Positions 1 through 9,038 of a stretch of 64,000 nt of DNA are shown one piece after another. This DNA comes from Gulosibacter molinativorax. Lineage in GTDB: Bacteria > Actinomycetota > Actinomycetes > Actinomycetales > Microbacteriaceae. The notes under the pieces were generated by a model, which ran no database searches, had not been told where the DNA came from, and saw nothing but the letters and a program-made list of their open reading frames with translations. The translations under genes and the position numbers were made by a program. How positions within the stretch are numbered: position 1 is the first letter of the stretch; every line of letters starts with the position of its first letter. Location: contig NZ_CP028426.1 in NCBI RefSeq assembly GCF_003010915.2, positions 2,418,001 through 2,482,000 of the forward strand, in the 5' to 3' direction.

Positions 1-2004
1 TGCGACACCGCTTAGGTCTTCTTCGACCGTCACGCTCCCGATACGTCCCGCATCCACACCTTCCGGGAACGCCCCTGGATACGCAAAGTATGCGGTCGGC
101 GCGTCTTCGAGTTCCGTTCCGGTGCGAAGCCGCGCCCCCACCGCATCCACCAATTGATCGCGCTCGAGCGCAGCTCCAGAGCCAGCTCTCAGCACGAGCT
201 GATCGCCAGCCTTGGCAAGCTCAGGATGCGGCCAAAACAGTTGCAGGGTGGACATATCTTCGAGGCGCCCATCACGTTCTGTGTAGGAAAGTCGCCGCGA
301 ACGGGGCCGCGCCATCATTTCCTCAGCAGCGGTCAGGCCATCAAACGTCAGCCGGTCGGCCTCGTGACTCAGCAACGATGCAACCGAGGTCGGCGTTGCG
401 GTCCAGGCCGAAAACAGCACTGTCTTGGTGAGCCCCACATCCACCGTCGAGTACACCCGACCCGGCTTCAAGTAGGGCATCGAGGGCGGCAACCACAGCA
501 GCTTCCACATGCCCTCGCCAATGGTGCGATCCGCGAGCGCCCGGAGCTTGCCGTTTCCGAAGTCGATCGGCTCGTACGCCTTGATCCCTGCCGCATCCAA
601 CGATTGCGTCGCACCCAGCGCGCGCTCAAGTTCTTCCGGACGCGACTCCTGCGCTTCTTTCAGTTTGGCACCGATCCGATAGTTCTCCATAAAGTTCACG
701 AAGTACGGGATGGATTTCCAATACTCGATGCTCAGCGGCGAACGGAGGATCTCCGCGAGTTCGCGCAGATGCACTGCCCCGACGAGGTCGCCCGAGCTCG
801 GCACTGGAACGTCCGGGCGGATAACCCGCACGAGATCATCCTTCTCGCTCAGCCGCGGCCGCTCGCTGCGCGACATCACCGGCAGCAAGATCTCTCGCAC
901 CCGTGAAGCCTCCGCAGCTCCGCGTTCGCCTCGACTCAGCGCATGACGATACGACTCGAGCGCACGCTGAAGCCCCTCGCCGACCTCCGCGCGGCCACCC
1001 GACAAGAAGTTGACCGTCGCAAGAAAGTCGCGGTAGTGGTCGTCCTCATCGTTGCCATTGGTGAACGGCTTATACGGCGTCGCCGAGAGCAGGAGCACCT
1101 TCGCGTTCCCGTATTCGAATAGCGAGTGGGCGAGTTCCGCCGCATCGCCCGACTCGGCATTGAGTAGATGGCGAAAGCGTTGGAACTCATCCAGGATCAC
1201 GAGGTCCGGTTCGAGCGTCTCGACGCCCGCGTGCGCCAGCGCCTGCCGCATGCGAGCGATCAGATCCTGTGCCTGATGCCAGGCAGTACCTTCGAGCGTC
1301 GCGCCTGGCTCGAGGTGCGCATCCCGGAGCGAGAGAAAACGCTCTGCGGTGCCATCCGCGCGAATCAGATCCGCGAATTTCCCCGCAATCACGGGGTCGA
1401 GTCCGTCAACGACCGAGCGGCGCATCCCCTCGACATGCACCGAGCCGAACCGATCGACCGAGCTGACCTGGCCCTGCAACAGGATGCGCGTGGCACGCCG
1501 CTGCGATTCGTCACGGTTAAAGAGGCCATCGAGTAACAGCGTGATGAGCGCGCGTTCGGGCGCTGCACCCGCGCGATGACCGCCTTCACTGAAGGAAGTA
1601 CCCGGCGTGAATGAAATGAGATTGACCTTCTTGCCCGGGCCCTTGGAAGGCTCGGAGAGTCTTTGCGATTCCTTCGCGAGCATCGTGAGGCGGGATGCGA
1701 ACCCCAGGTGGTCATCTCCGGTCACGTTGAGCCGACGCAAGTTTTGGGTCGCGAGGTCGGCGTTGCTGCAGACGTACACGATGTCGATGCGATCGACACT
1801 ATCGTCGCTCTCGAGGTGGTCGATCGCGCGCGCGATGAGGCCTTTCGCGACGATGCTCTTGCCGAGCCCGGTCTCATCCGCGACGAGAAAGCGACCGGAG
1901 CCTCCGGCCGTGCCATAGAACTGCTCGAACACGTGGTCGACGGTGGCGCGCTGGAAGCCCTTGAGTGATCGCATCACCGCATTGACATCGACGCTGCTAG
2001 TCAT
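1..2004 (-). CDS. SF2 (SNF2/DEAD-like) helicase, C-terminus beyond window
   Basis: An open frame runs from an ATG at 2004 to the left edge without a stop, giving 668 visible residues. Helicase landmarks are clear. A Walker A motif DETGLGKS lies at residues 43-50. A DEAH-like Walker B variant, LDEFQRF, is encoded near 1190. Motif III, LLLSATPY, is encoded near 1075-1110. Superfamily 2 helicases use these to couple ATP hydrolysis to movement on nucleic acid. The start overlaps the stop of the upstream phospholipase-D-fold gene by 8 nt (ATGACTAG), so the two are almost certainly translationally coupled. The second RecA lobe should lie in the part I read as far as the edge or beyond it. I infer an antiviral role from the neighbours; no named system is asserted. 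Confidence 0.85.
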   Translation of the reverse strand, partial: MTSSVDVNAVMRSLKGFQRATVDHVFEQFYGTAGGSGRFLVADETGLGKSIVAKGLIARAIDHLESDDSVDRIDIVYVCSNADLATQNLRRLNVTGDDHLGFASRLTMLAKESQRLSEPSKGPGKKVNLISFTPGTSFSEGGHRAGAAPERALITLLLDGLFNRDESQRRATRILLQGQVSSVDRFGSVHVEGMRRSVVDGLDPVIAGKFADLIRADGTAERFLSLRDAHLEPGATLEGTAWHQAQDLIARMRQALAHAGVETLEPDLVILDEFQRFRHLLNAESGDAAELAHSLFEYGNAKVLLLSATPYKPFTNGNDEDDHYRDFLATVNFLSGGRAEVGEGLQRALESYRHALSRGERGAAEASRVREILLPVMSRSERPRLSEKDDLVRVIRPDVPVPSSGDLVGAVHLRELAEILRSPLSIEYWKSIPYFVNFMENYRIGAKLKEAQESRPEELERALGATQSLDAAGIKAYEPIDFGNGKLRALADRTIGEGMWKLLWLPPSMPYLKPGRVYSTVDVGLTKTVLFSAWTATPTSVASLLSHEADRLTFDGLTAAEEMMARPRSRRLSYTERDGRLEDMSTLQLFWPHPELAKAGDQLVLRAGSGAALERDQLVDAVGARLRTGTELEDAPTAYFAYPGAFPEGVDAGRIGSVTVEEDLSGVA

Positions 2005-3886
2005 CAGTCTCACGTCCCCGCAACTTGAGATGGGCCGCCCACACCGCGTCCCATAGAGGTTCGAAGCCCTCGGGTAGGACAGATTGCTCGGACGTTGGTG
2101 GTTCAGACGTCACCGTTTCGTCCGGCGATTGCGCGTCGCCGGAACAAACCACGTCCCGCTCCCGCCGGAGGAACTCGATGATTCGTTGTGCCTCTTCGAT
2201 CCCGCTGGATCCGCGGCCGAGCGCGCGCACAAGCGCCTCGAACAGCCCCGAAGTTGCTTGGCCATCGCTCGCGAATGCGCCCCACATCCCGCCGCCCGTC
2301 TTCGTGGCCTCGAAGCGCATCCCGGAAAGTTCGAGCAGCAGCGTGAGCAGCCGCACGAACGCTTGCGGGTCTGCGAGATGCCGCGCGATGACCGCTTCTT
2401 TGCGTTCCTCGACGTCGTCAAGCAGGCGCATCGGGATGATCGTTGACTTCGTGAGGCCGGTCGCTGGATGCGTGCCCACGGCCACGAGAAACGCGGTCAG
2501 GTCCGTGAGGTCAAGCCGTTCAAAGCGAGCGGCGTGGGCCTCGGACGTGCCGAGTTCGGCGACGTCGGTGCCTTTGACCGTGAGGAGATGCCAGCGTATC
2601 CCGATGCCGCGAGATGCGGTGGCCTCAAGAACGTTCGTCAGCCTCGATCCGGCCCACACGAGCTGCGTGAACGGCTCGCCCTCGACGATTCGGCTCGTCA
2701 CAGGCACAATCGCGAGGTCGCGCAACACTGAGTCCAGCTCGTGCTGAGCCTGCTCCCGCTCGTCTTCGACCTCCCCACCTGTCGGTTCAAACTCGGCCTT
2801 CAGCTCGCCGAGCGCCTCGAGCGTCGCGTCTACTCCGTAGATATCGCGACGACCCTCGAACTCGACCATGAACTCGACATTCGTGCCCCAGCCCGCGCCA
2901 GTCGCGTTTGCCGACCCGAGGAGCATCCGCGCACGATGATTAGCGTTAACGATCACCGCCTTCGCGTGCAGTCCCGTAAGTAGGTTTTCTGCCTTCGCGT
3001 CCTCTTCGTCGACCAGATTTGCGGCCTCATCAAGCAGATACGTGTGGAGTTTCGGGTCGAACGCCTCGGGATTCAGGAGCTGCAAGCTGCGTTCCCTCGA
3101 CAGCAAGTGCGTCTCGCCGCTGATGCCCGTACGCAGCCGCTCTAATCCGTCATCGCTGAGAAACGGCGAGATGATGAGGGCTTTCGTGCCGCGAATTTGC
3201 GGTATCGAGGCGTCACCCAGCCCGAATGTATGGAACGCGAGATCGTGTGTGTCGTCTGGCCGTTCCCACTCGACTTCTCCGAACCGTTCGGCAAAGTCGT
3301 GGATGCGCTGGACGCGGTGCTCCGGCATCCGGTTCACGCAGAAGTCTGGCAGCGCGCGGATGAGCCGCTGGATGGGTTCATTGCGCGCCCTGGCCGCAGC
3401 ACGCCGCTCAAGAGCGCTCTCGTCCGATGGTTCGCCCGCGGCCGCCGCCGGCTTCCCGTCGAGTCGCACGACGATGTCCCAGCTCTTGTCCGCAGTGAGG
3501 TTCCTACTCGACGACACGAGCCGGAAGCTACGCTCCGCATCCCGCGCGAACTCAAGCAGCCACACCTTGGGATGGAAAATCCCGCGGTGCAGGGCGACCG
3601 GGTGGATCCCGCCCTCAAGGTAGGTAACGAGATCAGTCTCGCGGCCCAGCGAAATGACTCCTGCTTGCGCAAACACATCGATGGAATCGGCGGCCTGACG
3701 GATCGCAGTGAAGATTGAAACCGGATCGTTGTGGTCGCCAAGCCTTCGCGAGCTGAATGAGAGTGGCACCGCGAGCGCTGACACGAGGTCGAGCGTGAAA
3801 GTCGTCCCGACCGCCTGCACAAGCCGGAATCCTGGGGGTGGTTGGAGCTGCTCGGTAAAGGCTGCGCGATTCTGTGGCTCAAGCAT
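1997..3886 (-). CDS. Phospholipase D-fold (HxK) protein, putative defence nuclease
   Basis: The protein is 629 aa and carries two PLD-type HxK sites. The first is FHPKVWLL (H105, K107), followed by SSSRN. The second is LHAKAVIV (H307, K309), followed by GSANATG. Paired HKD-like sites make one active centre in the PLD superfamily, which includes nucleases such as those in defence systems. An upstream in-frame ATG at 3928 exists. I prefer the ATG at 3886 because it overlaps the DUF6361 stop by 8 nt (ATGCTTGA), copying the 8-nt overlap at the other end with the helicase, and because GGGAC lies just upstream. It is the middle gene of a three-gene operon. Substrate specificity (DNA, RNA or lipid) cannot be read from sequence; nuclease activity is inferred. 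Confidence 0.85.
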   Translation of the reverse strand: MLEPQNRAAFTEQLQPPPGFRLVQAVGTTFTLDLVSALAVPLSFSSRRLGDHNDPVSIFTAIRQAADSIDVFAQAGVISLGRETDLVTYLEGGIHPVALHRGIFHPKVWLLEFARDAERSFRLVSSSRNLTADKSWDIVVRLDGKPAAAAGEPSDESALERRAAARARNEPIQRLIRALPDFCVNRMPEHRVQRIHDFAERFGEVEWERPDDTHDLAFHTFGLGDASIPQIRGTKALIISPFLSDDGLERLRTGISGETHLLSRERSLQLLNPEAFDPKLHTYLLDEAANLVDEEDAKAENLLTGLHAKAVIVNANHRARMLLGSANATGAGWGTNVEFMVEFEGRRDIYGVDATLEALGELKAEFEPTGGEVEDEREQAQHELDSVLRDLAIVPVTSRIVEGEPFTQLVWAGSRLTNVLEATASRGIGIRWHLLTVKGTDVAELGTSEAHAARFERLDLTDLTAFLVAVGTHPATGLTKSTIIPMRLLDDVEERKEAVIARHLADPQAFVRLLTLLLELSGMRFEATKTGGGMWGAFASDGQATSGLFEALVRALGRGSSGIEEAQRIIEFLRRERDVVCSGDAQSPDETVTSEPPTSEQSVLPEGFEPLWDAVWAAHLKLRGRETDD

Positions 3887-5096
3887 CCGGTGTCCCGATG
3901 GGCCGCTCGAGACCGTCGTGAATGTCACGTAGCAGTACCTGCACTGTCCCCCACCGGAACGCCAGCCGCCCCGCCTGGGATGCGCCGCCCCAGTCCCGAA
4001 GCCGCTTCACGCTGGCATCGATGCGGTAGAGGGAGGGCTTATTCGTGTGCTCGCGGATTCGGATGAGCCGCCTCGCGCCGGTACTGTTTGCAAGGCTCGC
4101 TGGCGGCTCATTGCGGGTGTACTGCAGCCACTCCCGGATGAACGTGGCCGTCCCTGCCCGCACCGGAGTTCCTCGAAGATTCGCAAGCCTCGCGAAGAAG
4201 TCGTCGAGATCCCAACCGAATCGGTCGACCTCGTTTTCGACGTTCTCGGCCCATGCATCCAGCTCGGCGCGGTACTGCTCGACCCTGCCCTCGTGCTGTT
4301 CGAGGTCGAGCGCGTCACACGTCTCGGCGATCTGCAGATTGTAGAGCAGCTGCGCGCCGTGGATGACCGCCGAAAAGGTTTGCGCATGGTCGAGCCAAAC
4401 CCGGGCTTCACCGGTGGCGGAAGCCGCGGCCGGATCGTCCCACGGGAAGCCGCTGTCCTCGGTCGGTCGGTTGTCGAGCAGATGAGCGTAGAGCGCATCC
4501 GGGGCCGCGCTCACTATCCGGTCGCGCAACCACGACGCCTCTGCGTGCGTGAGTGCGAATCCCTCCGGCACGTCGGTTGGAAAACCGCTCGGTGGCGCCG
4601 GCATCTCGGGAGACCACACGGGGGTCGGTTCGGCCTCGCCCTCGACTTCGGTGCGGAGGCGGATGCTGCGCGGCAGGTTGGCCGCGTCGGCCCGGCTCTG
4701 GGTTTCGTCGAGACGGATGCCGTAGAGGCCGAGCGCATTCCAGTACACCGAAGACGGCAGCGCTCTCACTCCGGCTCCTGCTCGGCCACCGATGAGCCCG
4801 TCCTGGTCTTCGCTCTTGCGCAGGGTGTCGATGAACCGGCGTTCGAGCCGCTCGGCCTCCGCACTTGCTTCCCGCTCCCGCTCGACATACTGATAAATCC
4901 ACGGCACGAACAGCAGGTACCTCGCCCGCGTGTGCAGCGTCGATGAACCCGGGAATAGCGCATCGCCGAGCGAATCCCGAACCTGGCCGATGCCGAGCTC
5001 GTCGCGGCTGTCCCGATCCGTAAACAGACTGATGATGTCGCGCATCCGCTGCTGCTCGTCAGCGGATGCGTCTAACCAGGCAATCGTGGAGGGCAT
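3879..5096 (-). CDS. DUF6361 family protein
   Basis: This 405 aa protein begins MPSTIAWLDAS, resembling the DUF6361 N-terminus as I recall it (an MPS-aWLD start followed by an acidic helix). The frame extends upstream to 5264, but the ATG at 5096 gives the family-like start and leaves a promoter region shared with the divergent DUF1016 gene. An LFVPWIYQY segment and several Trp/Arg-rich helices are visible, but no catalytic motif I can name. It is the first gene of the operon with the PLD-fold protein and the helicase. In related genomes I recall such proteins sitting with helicases and PLD proteins, so a sensor or scaffold role in phage defence is plausible, but this is inference. Confidence 0.75.
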   Translation of the reverse strand: MPSTIAWLDASADEQQRMRDIISLFTDRDSRDELGIGQVRDSLGDALFPGSSTLHTRARYLLFVPWIYQYVEREREASAEAERLERRFIDTLRKSEDQDGLIGGRAGAGVRALPSSVYWNALGLYGIRLDETQSRADAANLPRSIRLRTEVEGEAEPTPVWSPEMPAPPSGFPTDVPEGFALTHAEASWLRDRIVSAAPDALYAHLLDNRPTEDSGFPWDDPAAASATGEARVWLDHAQTFSAVIHGAQLLYNLQIAETCDALDLEQHEGRVEQYRAELDAWAENVENEVDRFGWDLDDFFARLANLRGTPVRAGTATFIREWLQYTRNEPPASLANSTGARRLIRIREHTNKPSLYRIDASVKRLRDWGGASQAGRLAFRWGTVQVLLRDIHDGLERPIGTPDA

Positions 5097-5374
5097 GCAA
5101 CTTATTCTTACCGGCACGACCCCTCGGTTCAATTTCGGCCGAGCGCCAGAGTATTCACGAGAATTGCCTAGGACGCCCGGTACCCGTTTGCCGAACCCGT
5201 TTTCCTGCCTGAGACGGAGGTTGCGCGTGGCCATCACGACGTCGGAGGCTCCGCCTATGGTCATGCCATGAGTGAGAAGCCGGTTTCGCTGATCGACCGC
5301 CAGAGGGCTACGGAGAGTGGCTCGCCGAACTGAAGTCTCGTATATTCGCTGCGCAGCAGCGTGCTGCTCTCGTT

Positions 5375-6307
5375 GTGAACACGGAAATGGTCGCGCTCTA
5401 TTGGCAGATCGGCCAGGACATCATTGAGCGTCAGGCACGCCAGGGATGGGGAGCGAAAGTCATCGACCGGCTCGCGCACGACCTGCGGGTGGCATTTCCC
5501 GATGTGCGTGGCATGTCGGCACGGAATCTTCGGTACATGCGGGATTTCGCGAAGGCGTGGCCCGACTTTGAAATTTGGCAGCAGGCTGCTGCCAAATTGC
5601 CCTGGGGACACAACATGGTCCTCATCGACCGGATCAAGGACGCCGAGCGACGGCTGCTTTACGCCACCGCGGCGCTCGAACATGGCTGGTCGAGAAACGC
5701 TCTTGACACGCACATCGATTTGCAATCCATCGAGCGTGCAGGAAAAGCCATCACGAACTTCGAGCGCACGCTTCAGCCCCCTAGCTCCGACCTCGCCCGG
5801 GAATCGTTAAAGGACCCGTACAAGCTTGATTTCCTCGGCCTCGGCGACGATGCCGAGGAAAGGGCTATCGAACAGGGTGTGGTCGACCACCTCACCGAGT
5901 TTCTCGTTGAACTCGGAGTCGGGTTCGCCTATGTGGGCCGTCAAGTACACCTCGAAGTGGGTGGCGACGACTTCTACATCGACTTGCTCTTCTATCATCT
6001 GAAGCTTCGCAGTTACGTAGTCATCGAAATCAAGGGCGGGAAATTCAAGCCGGAGCACCTCGGCCAGCTGAGCTTTTACCTAACCGCTGTGGACGAGACG
6101 CTCAGCCACGAGAGCGATGGCCCAACCATCGGACTGTTGCTGTGCCGGTCAAAGAATGAGGTCGTCGCCGAGTACGCGTTGAAGGACAGTAACCGAGCCC
6201 TCGGTGTCGCCGAGTACGAACTGCTCAGGGCACTACCCGACCCGCTTCAAACCGCGCTACCCACAATCGAGCAGATCGAGCGCGAACTCGGCGGGGTCGA
6301 TGAATGA
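5375..6307 (+). CDS. DUF1016/YhcG-type PD-(D/E)xK nuclease, N-terminus apparently frameshifted
   Basis: From the ATG at 5375 the product is 310 aa. It has a DUF1016 N-domain (MVALYWQIG, GWGAKVIDRL, SARNLRYM, LPWGHN) and a C-terminal PD-(D/E)xK nuclease domain (FYIDLLFYH, then VVIEIKGG). The family sits in restriction and defence islands and usually begins about 30 residues earlier with a Y-W-L-LK-RI helix. That helix (YGEWLAELKSRI) is encoded in the same frame from about 5309, but the frame meets a TGA at 5273 with no usual start codon before it. An ATG at 5268 (MSEKPVSLIDRQ) reads in another frame. The simplest reading is a one-base indel near 5295-5310, which may disable the gene or be a sequence error. 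Confidence 0.75.
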   Translation: MNTEMVALYWQIGQDIIERQARQGWGAKVIDRLAHDLRVAFPDVRGMSARNLRYMRDFAKAWPDFEIWQQAAAKLPWGHNMVLIDRIKDAERRLLYATAALEHGWSRNALDTHIDLQSIERAGKAITNFERTLQPPSSDLARESLKDPYKLDFLGLGDDAEERAIEQGVVDHLTEFLVELGVGFAYVGRQVHLEVGGDDFYIDLLFYHLKLRSYVVIEIKGGKFKPEHLGQLSFYLTAVDETLSHESDGPTIGLLLCRSKNEVVAEYALKDSNRALGVAEYELLRALPDPLQTALPTIEQIERELGGVDE

Positions 6308-6354
6308 TGAGCTGGTTGACTTAACCTTCTCACCCCCACGCAAAGGAGCGGCTC

Positions 6355-6936
6355 ATGGGCAAAGTAGTGATGTACGCATCGGTTTCGGTGGATGGCTTCA
6401 TCGCCGACGACAACGACGATCCCGGGCCGCTCTTCGAGTGGCTCACGAGCGGCGACGTTCCCCTCGACGACGGCGGCGTGCTCAAGGTCTCGCAGGCCTC
6501 GTACGACCACACGCGGGCGTACTGGGATTCGATCGGCGTAACCATCGTCGGCCGCCGTGTGTTCGATTTAACGGATGGCTGGGATGGCACGCCGCCGAGT
6601 GGAATCGATCACGTGGTCGTCGTCACGCATCGTCCACCGCCCGATGGATGGAACCCGGATGCGCCGTTCCACTTCGTCGACGGCGTCGATGCTGCACTGG
6701 CAACAGCGCAGAAGCTCGCGGGCGATCGCATCGTTGAGGCCTCAGCCGGAGACGTCGGCGGTCAGCTATTCGCCGCGGGATACGTCCACGAGGTGCGGAT
6801 GGACGTGGCGCCAGTCGTGTTCGGTTCAGGCAAACGGTTCTTCGGGACCGTCAATGCGCAGCAACTGCTCGAAGATCCCGAAGTGGTTGTTCAAGGCAAT
6901 CGAGTGCTTCACTTGCGATATCCGGTCCGTCATTGA
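6355..6936 (+). CDS. DHFR-fold (RibD C-terminal) family reductase
   Basis: A 193 aa protein of the bifunctional deaminase-reductase C-terminal family. It starts MGKVVMYASVSVDGFIA, where a strand is followed by the S-DG-IA signature. It continues with VTIVGRRVF, VVVTHRPPP and the late GGQLFAAGYVHEVRMDVAPVV segment that lines the NADPH pocket in this family. The start has a good ribosome site (AAGGAG about 8 nt upstream). These stand-alone proteins are common in actinobacteria and their substrates are mostly unknown; they need not be true dihydrofolate reductases. It follows the DUF1016 gene by under 50 bp, but no functional link is evident. Confidence 0.85.
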   Translation: MGKVVMYASVSVDGFIADDNDDPGPLFEWLTSGDVPLDDGGVLKVSQASYDHTRAYWDSIGVTIVGRRVFDLTDGWDGTPPSGIDHVVVVTHRPPPDGWNPDAPFHFVDGVDAALATAQKLAGDRIVEASAGDVGGQLFAAGYVHEVRMDVAPVVFGSGKRFFGTVNAQQLLEDPEVVVQGNRVLHLRYPVRH

Positions 6937-7016
6937 CCCGCGCAAAGAGAATCCACGTAATCTGCGCATTCGTGAATCGGTGAGGAACCACTGAACGCTG
7001 ACCGCTACTCGATCTG

Positions 7017-7685
7017 TCAACCTGCTGAAGTCCCCGCCGCCCGCCCCGCATCATGGATAAGCAGCGCCGCCTGCACCCGGTTCGTCACGCCGAGCTTTTC
7101 GAAGATTCGCCCGAGATGCGTCTTCACCGTCGGCAACGAGAGATACAGCCGTTGCGCGATTTCGGCATTCGTCAGCCCTTCCGCGACCAGCGTGGCGATC
7201 TCCAACTCGCGGGCGCTGAGCGTCGCGACGATCGAAGACGCGGCCGGGGACGGTTCCGCCGCCGCGTTCACCAGCCGCTCGAGCGCCTCCGGCGAAAACG
7301 ACAGGATGCCTGCGGCGGCCTGGAGGATCGTGTCGACAAGTTGAGGCGGAGGCGTGTGCTTGAGCAAGAAGCCCGAAGCCCCGGCCCGCAGCGCCCCGAG
7401 AACGAATTCATCCGTGTCGAACGCCGTCAGCACAACGACAGCGGGCGCATCCGGCTGGCTCCGCACCTGGGCGGTCGCCGCGACGCCGTCGAGAACCGGC
7501 ATCCGAACATCCATCAACACGACGTCCGGTCGCAACTCGCGAGCCATCCGGGCCGCCTCGGCCCCGTTTGTCGCCTCACCGACGATGGAAATGCCCCGGT
7601 TGCCATCGAGCACGAGTCGTAACCCGGCGCGAATCAACGCCTCGTCGTCGGCGAGGATGACCTTTAGTTCTGCCACGGCATCCAT
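7017..7685 (-). CDS. NarL/LuxR-type response regulator
   Basis: This 222 aa protein has an N-terminal receiver domain (LKVILADDEALIRAG, with phosphoacceptor Asp59 in VVLMDVRMP and the late Lys in FLLKHTPP). A C-terminal LuxR helix-turn-helix follows (LSARELEIATLVAEGLTNAEIA, then LPTVKTHLGRI). It overlaps the end of the upstream histidine kinase gene by 22 nt and is its cognate partner. The receiver is phosphorylated by the kinase and the HTH binds DNA as a dimer. Targets are unknown. The divergently transcribed CPBP protease gene across the kinase promoter is the nearest candidate. Confidence 0.92.
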   Translation of the reverse strand: MDAVAELKVILADDEALIRAGLRLVLDGNRGISIVGEATNGAEAARMARELRPDVVLMDVRMPVLDGVAATAQVRSQPDAPAVVVLTAFDTDEFVLGALRAGASGFLLKHTPPPQLVDTILQAAAGILSFSPEALERLVNAAAEPSPAASSIVATLSARELEIATLVAEGLTNAEIAQRLYLSLPTVKTHLGRIFEKLGVTNRVQAALLIHDAGRAAGTSAG

Positions 7686-8908
7686 GCTCGCACGACGAAG
7701 TCGTCGCCCTCCTGACCGGACTCAAACATCCCGCCGACCAAGGCCAGCCGCTCCTGCAACCCCACGAGCCCGACTCCCGCTCCCCGCGCGCGTTCGGCGG
7801 CCCGCCGCATCCTGTTGCGCACCTCAACCCGCACCCCGGTCTCGCGTTCGCCGGCGATCGTCACCGAGATCGGTGAGCCGGGCGCGTGTTTGATCGCATT
7901 CGTCAGCGCCTCCTGCACAACACGGTGAAGGTGCGCGACCGTAGCCGCCGAGAGTTCGCCCACCGGCGGCAGCGCGACGCGCAACTCGACGCTGGCACCG
8001 GCAGTTCGAACTTCGTCGACGAGCGTGGTGATATCGGCGAGGGTCGGGGCTGGATGCGTATCGCTCACGTCGGAGCGCAGGACGTGCAGCGCGGCTCGAA
8101 GTTCCTCCTGTGCATCGTGCACGCCGGCCCGGATGACGCCGACGGCCTCTCGCACCTTCTCCGGTGAGAGGTCGTCTCGGTACTCGAGCGCGCCAGCGTG
8201 GAGGGCGACCAGCGCGAGCTTGTGTGAGACCCCGTCGTGCATCTCGCGGGCGATCCGGGTTCGCTCTTCCTGACGCGCTTCGGATTCGAGCGCGGCTTGG
8301 CCTTGTCGGGCCGCCTCTGCCTCTCGACGCAGTGACGCCAGCAGATCGCGACGACTGCCGAGGTTGAGCCCGAGCAGCATCAAGCTCAACGCTCCGAGGG
8401 CGAAGATGACCAGGATTTCCCACTCGTTGAGCGGCAGCAGCAGCCCTCCCGTGTAATACCCCGCCACGACGGATACCGCGCCGAGAACTGGGATGAACCA
8501 GCCCGGGCGGCCTCGGCCGACCAGCGACACCACTGCCATCGCGGCGGCCGGCAGCGCCGAACCCGCGAGCGCCGAGCACAGGATGATGACAATGCCGACG
8601 ACGAATGCTCGCCGCTCGCGGCGTTCATCAACCTCCCACGTCGGCGGACCGGTGTCGCGGTGCAACACCAGCGGCAAGAGCGCCGTCGCCAGGATGCCGA
8701 AGATCGGCTCGGCCAACCAATAGATCGTCTTGCGCGGCTCGGGAAGGTCGCGGTCGGCTTGAAACCCCCAGAATATCCAGAGCAGCACGAAACCGAGCGC
8801 CGCAACGATGATCATGATCGTGGCTCGGGAGCGAGCGGGCGTGAACTCGATCTGTGTGAGCGGGATGACCGGCGTGGTCTGCTTCGGGCTGGTGGTGTCC
8901 GTCGTCAT
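7664..8908 (-). CDS. Membrane sensor histidine kinase (HisKA_3/DesK-like)
   Basis: A 414 aa kinase. The first ~185 residues hold about five or six membrane segments (TIMIIVAALGFVLLW, IFGILATALLPLVL, AFVVGIVIILCSALAG, ILVIFALGALSLMLLGL). The dimerisation/phosphoacceptor helix (ARQEERTRIAREMHDGVSH, His224) and an HATPase domain (EALTNAIKHAP, GVGLVGLQERLALVGG) follow. The ATG at 8908 was chosen over an upstream ATG at 9082 because the N-terminal extension is basic and unlike the family. It overlaps its response regulator by 22 nt. The short loops suggest sensing within the membrane, as in DesK/LiaS kinases. Confidence 0.9.
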   Translation of the reverse strand: MTTDTTSPKQTTPVIPLTQIEFTPARSRATIMIIVAALGFVLLWIFWGFQADRDLPEPRKTIYWLAEPIFGILATALLPLVLHRDTGPPTWEVDERRERRAFVVGIVIILCSALAGSALPAAAMAVVSLVGRGRPGWFIPVLGAVSVVAGYYTGGLLLPLNEWEILVIFALGALSLMLLGLNLGSRRDLLASLRREAEAARQGQAALESEARQEERTRIAREMHDGVSHKLALVALHAGALEYRDDLSPEKVREAVGVIRAGVHDAQEELRAALHVLRSDVSDTHPAPTLADITTLVDEVRTAGASVELRVALPPVGELSAATVAHLHRVVQEALTNAIKHAPGSPISVTIAGERETGVRVEVRNRMRRAAERARGAGVGLVGLQERLALVGGMFESGQEGDDFVVRAWMPWQN

Positions 8909-9038
8909 GCCCGTCAGCCTAGGCAGCAAGCGCGACGCTGCGGTGTCGTCCAAAGGGATGAAGGTGGGTAACTTTCGGCGTTGTGACGCAGCCTTTTGCC
9001 CGATACCTCGACGAACGGCATTCCGGGACGCTGGATGC

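Noticed and set aside
154..906. A 250-codon plus frame over the helicase gene
   Set aside because: It is the complement of the helicase coding region, whose motifs fix the minus-strand frame.
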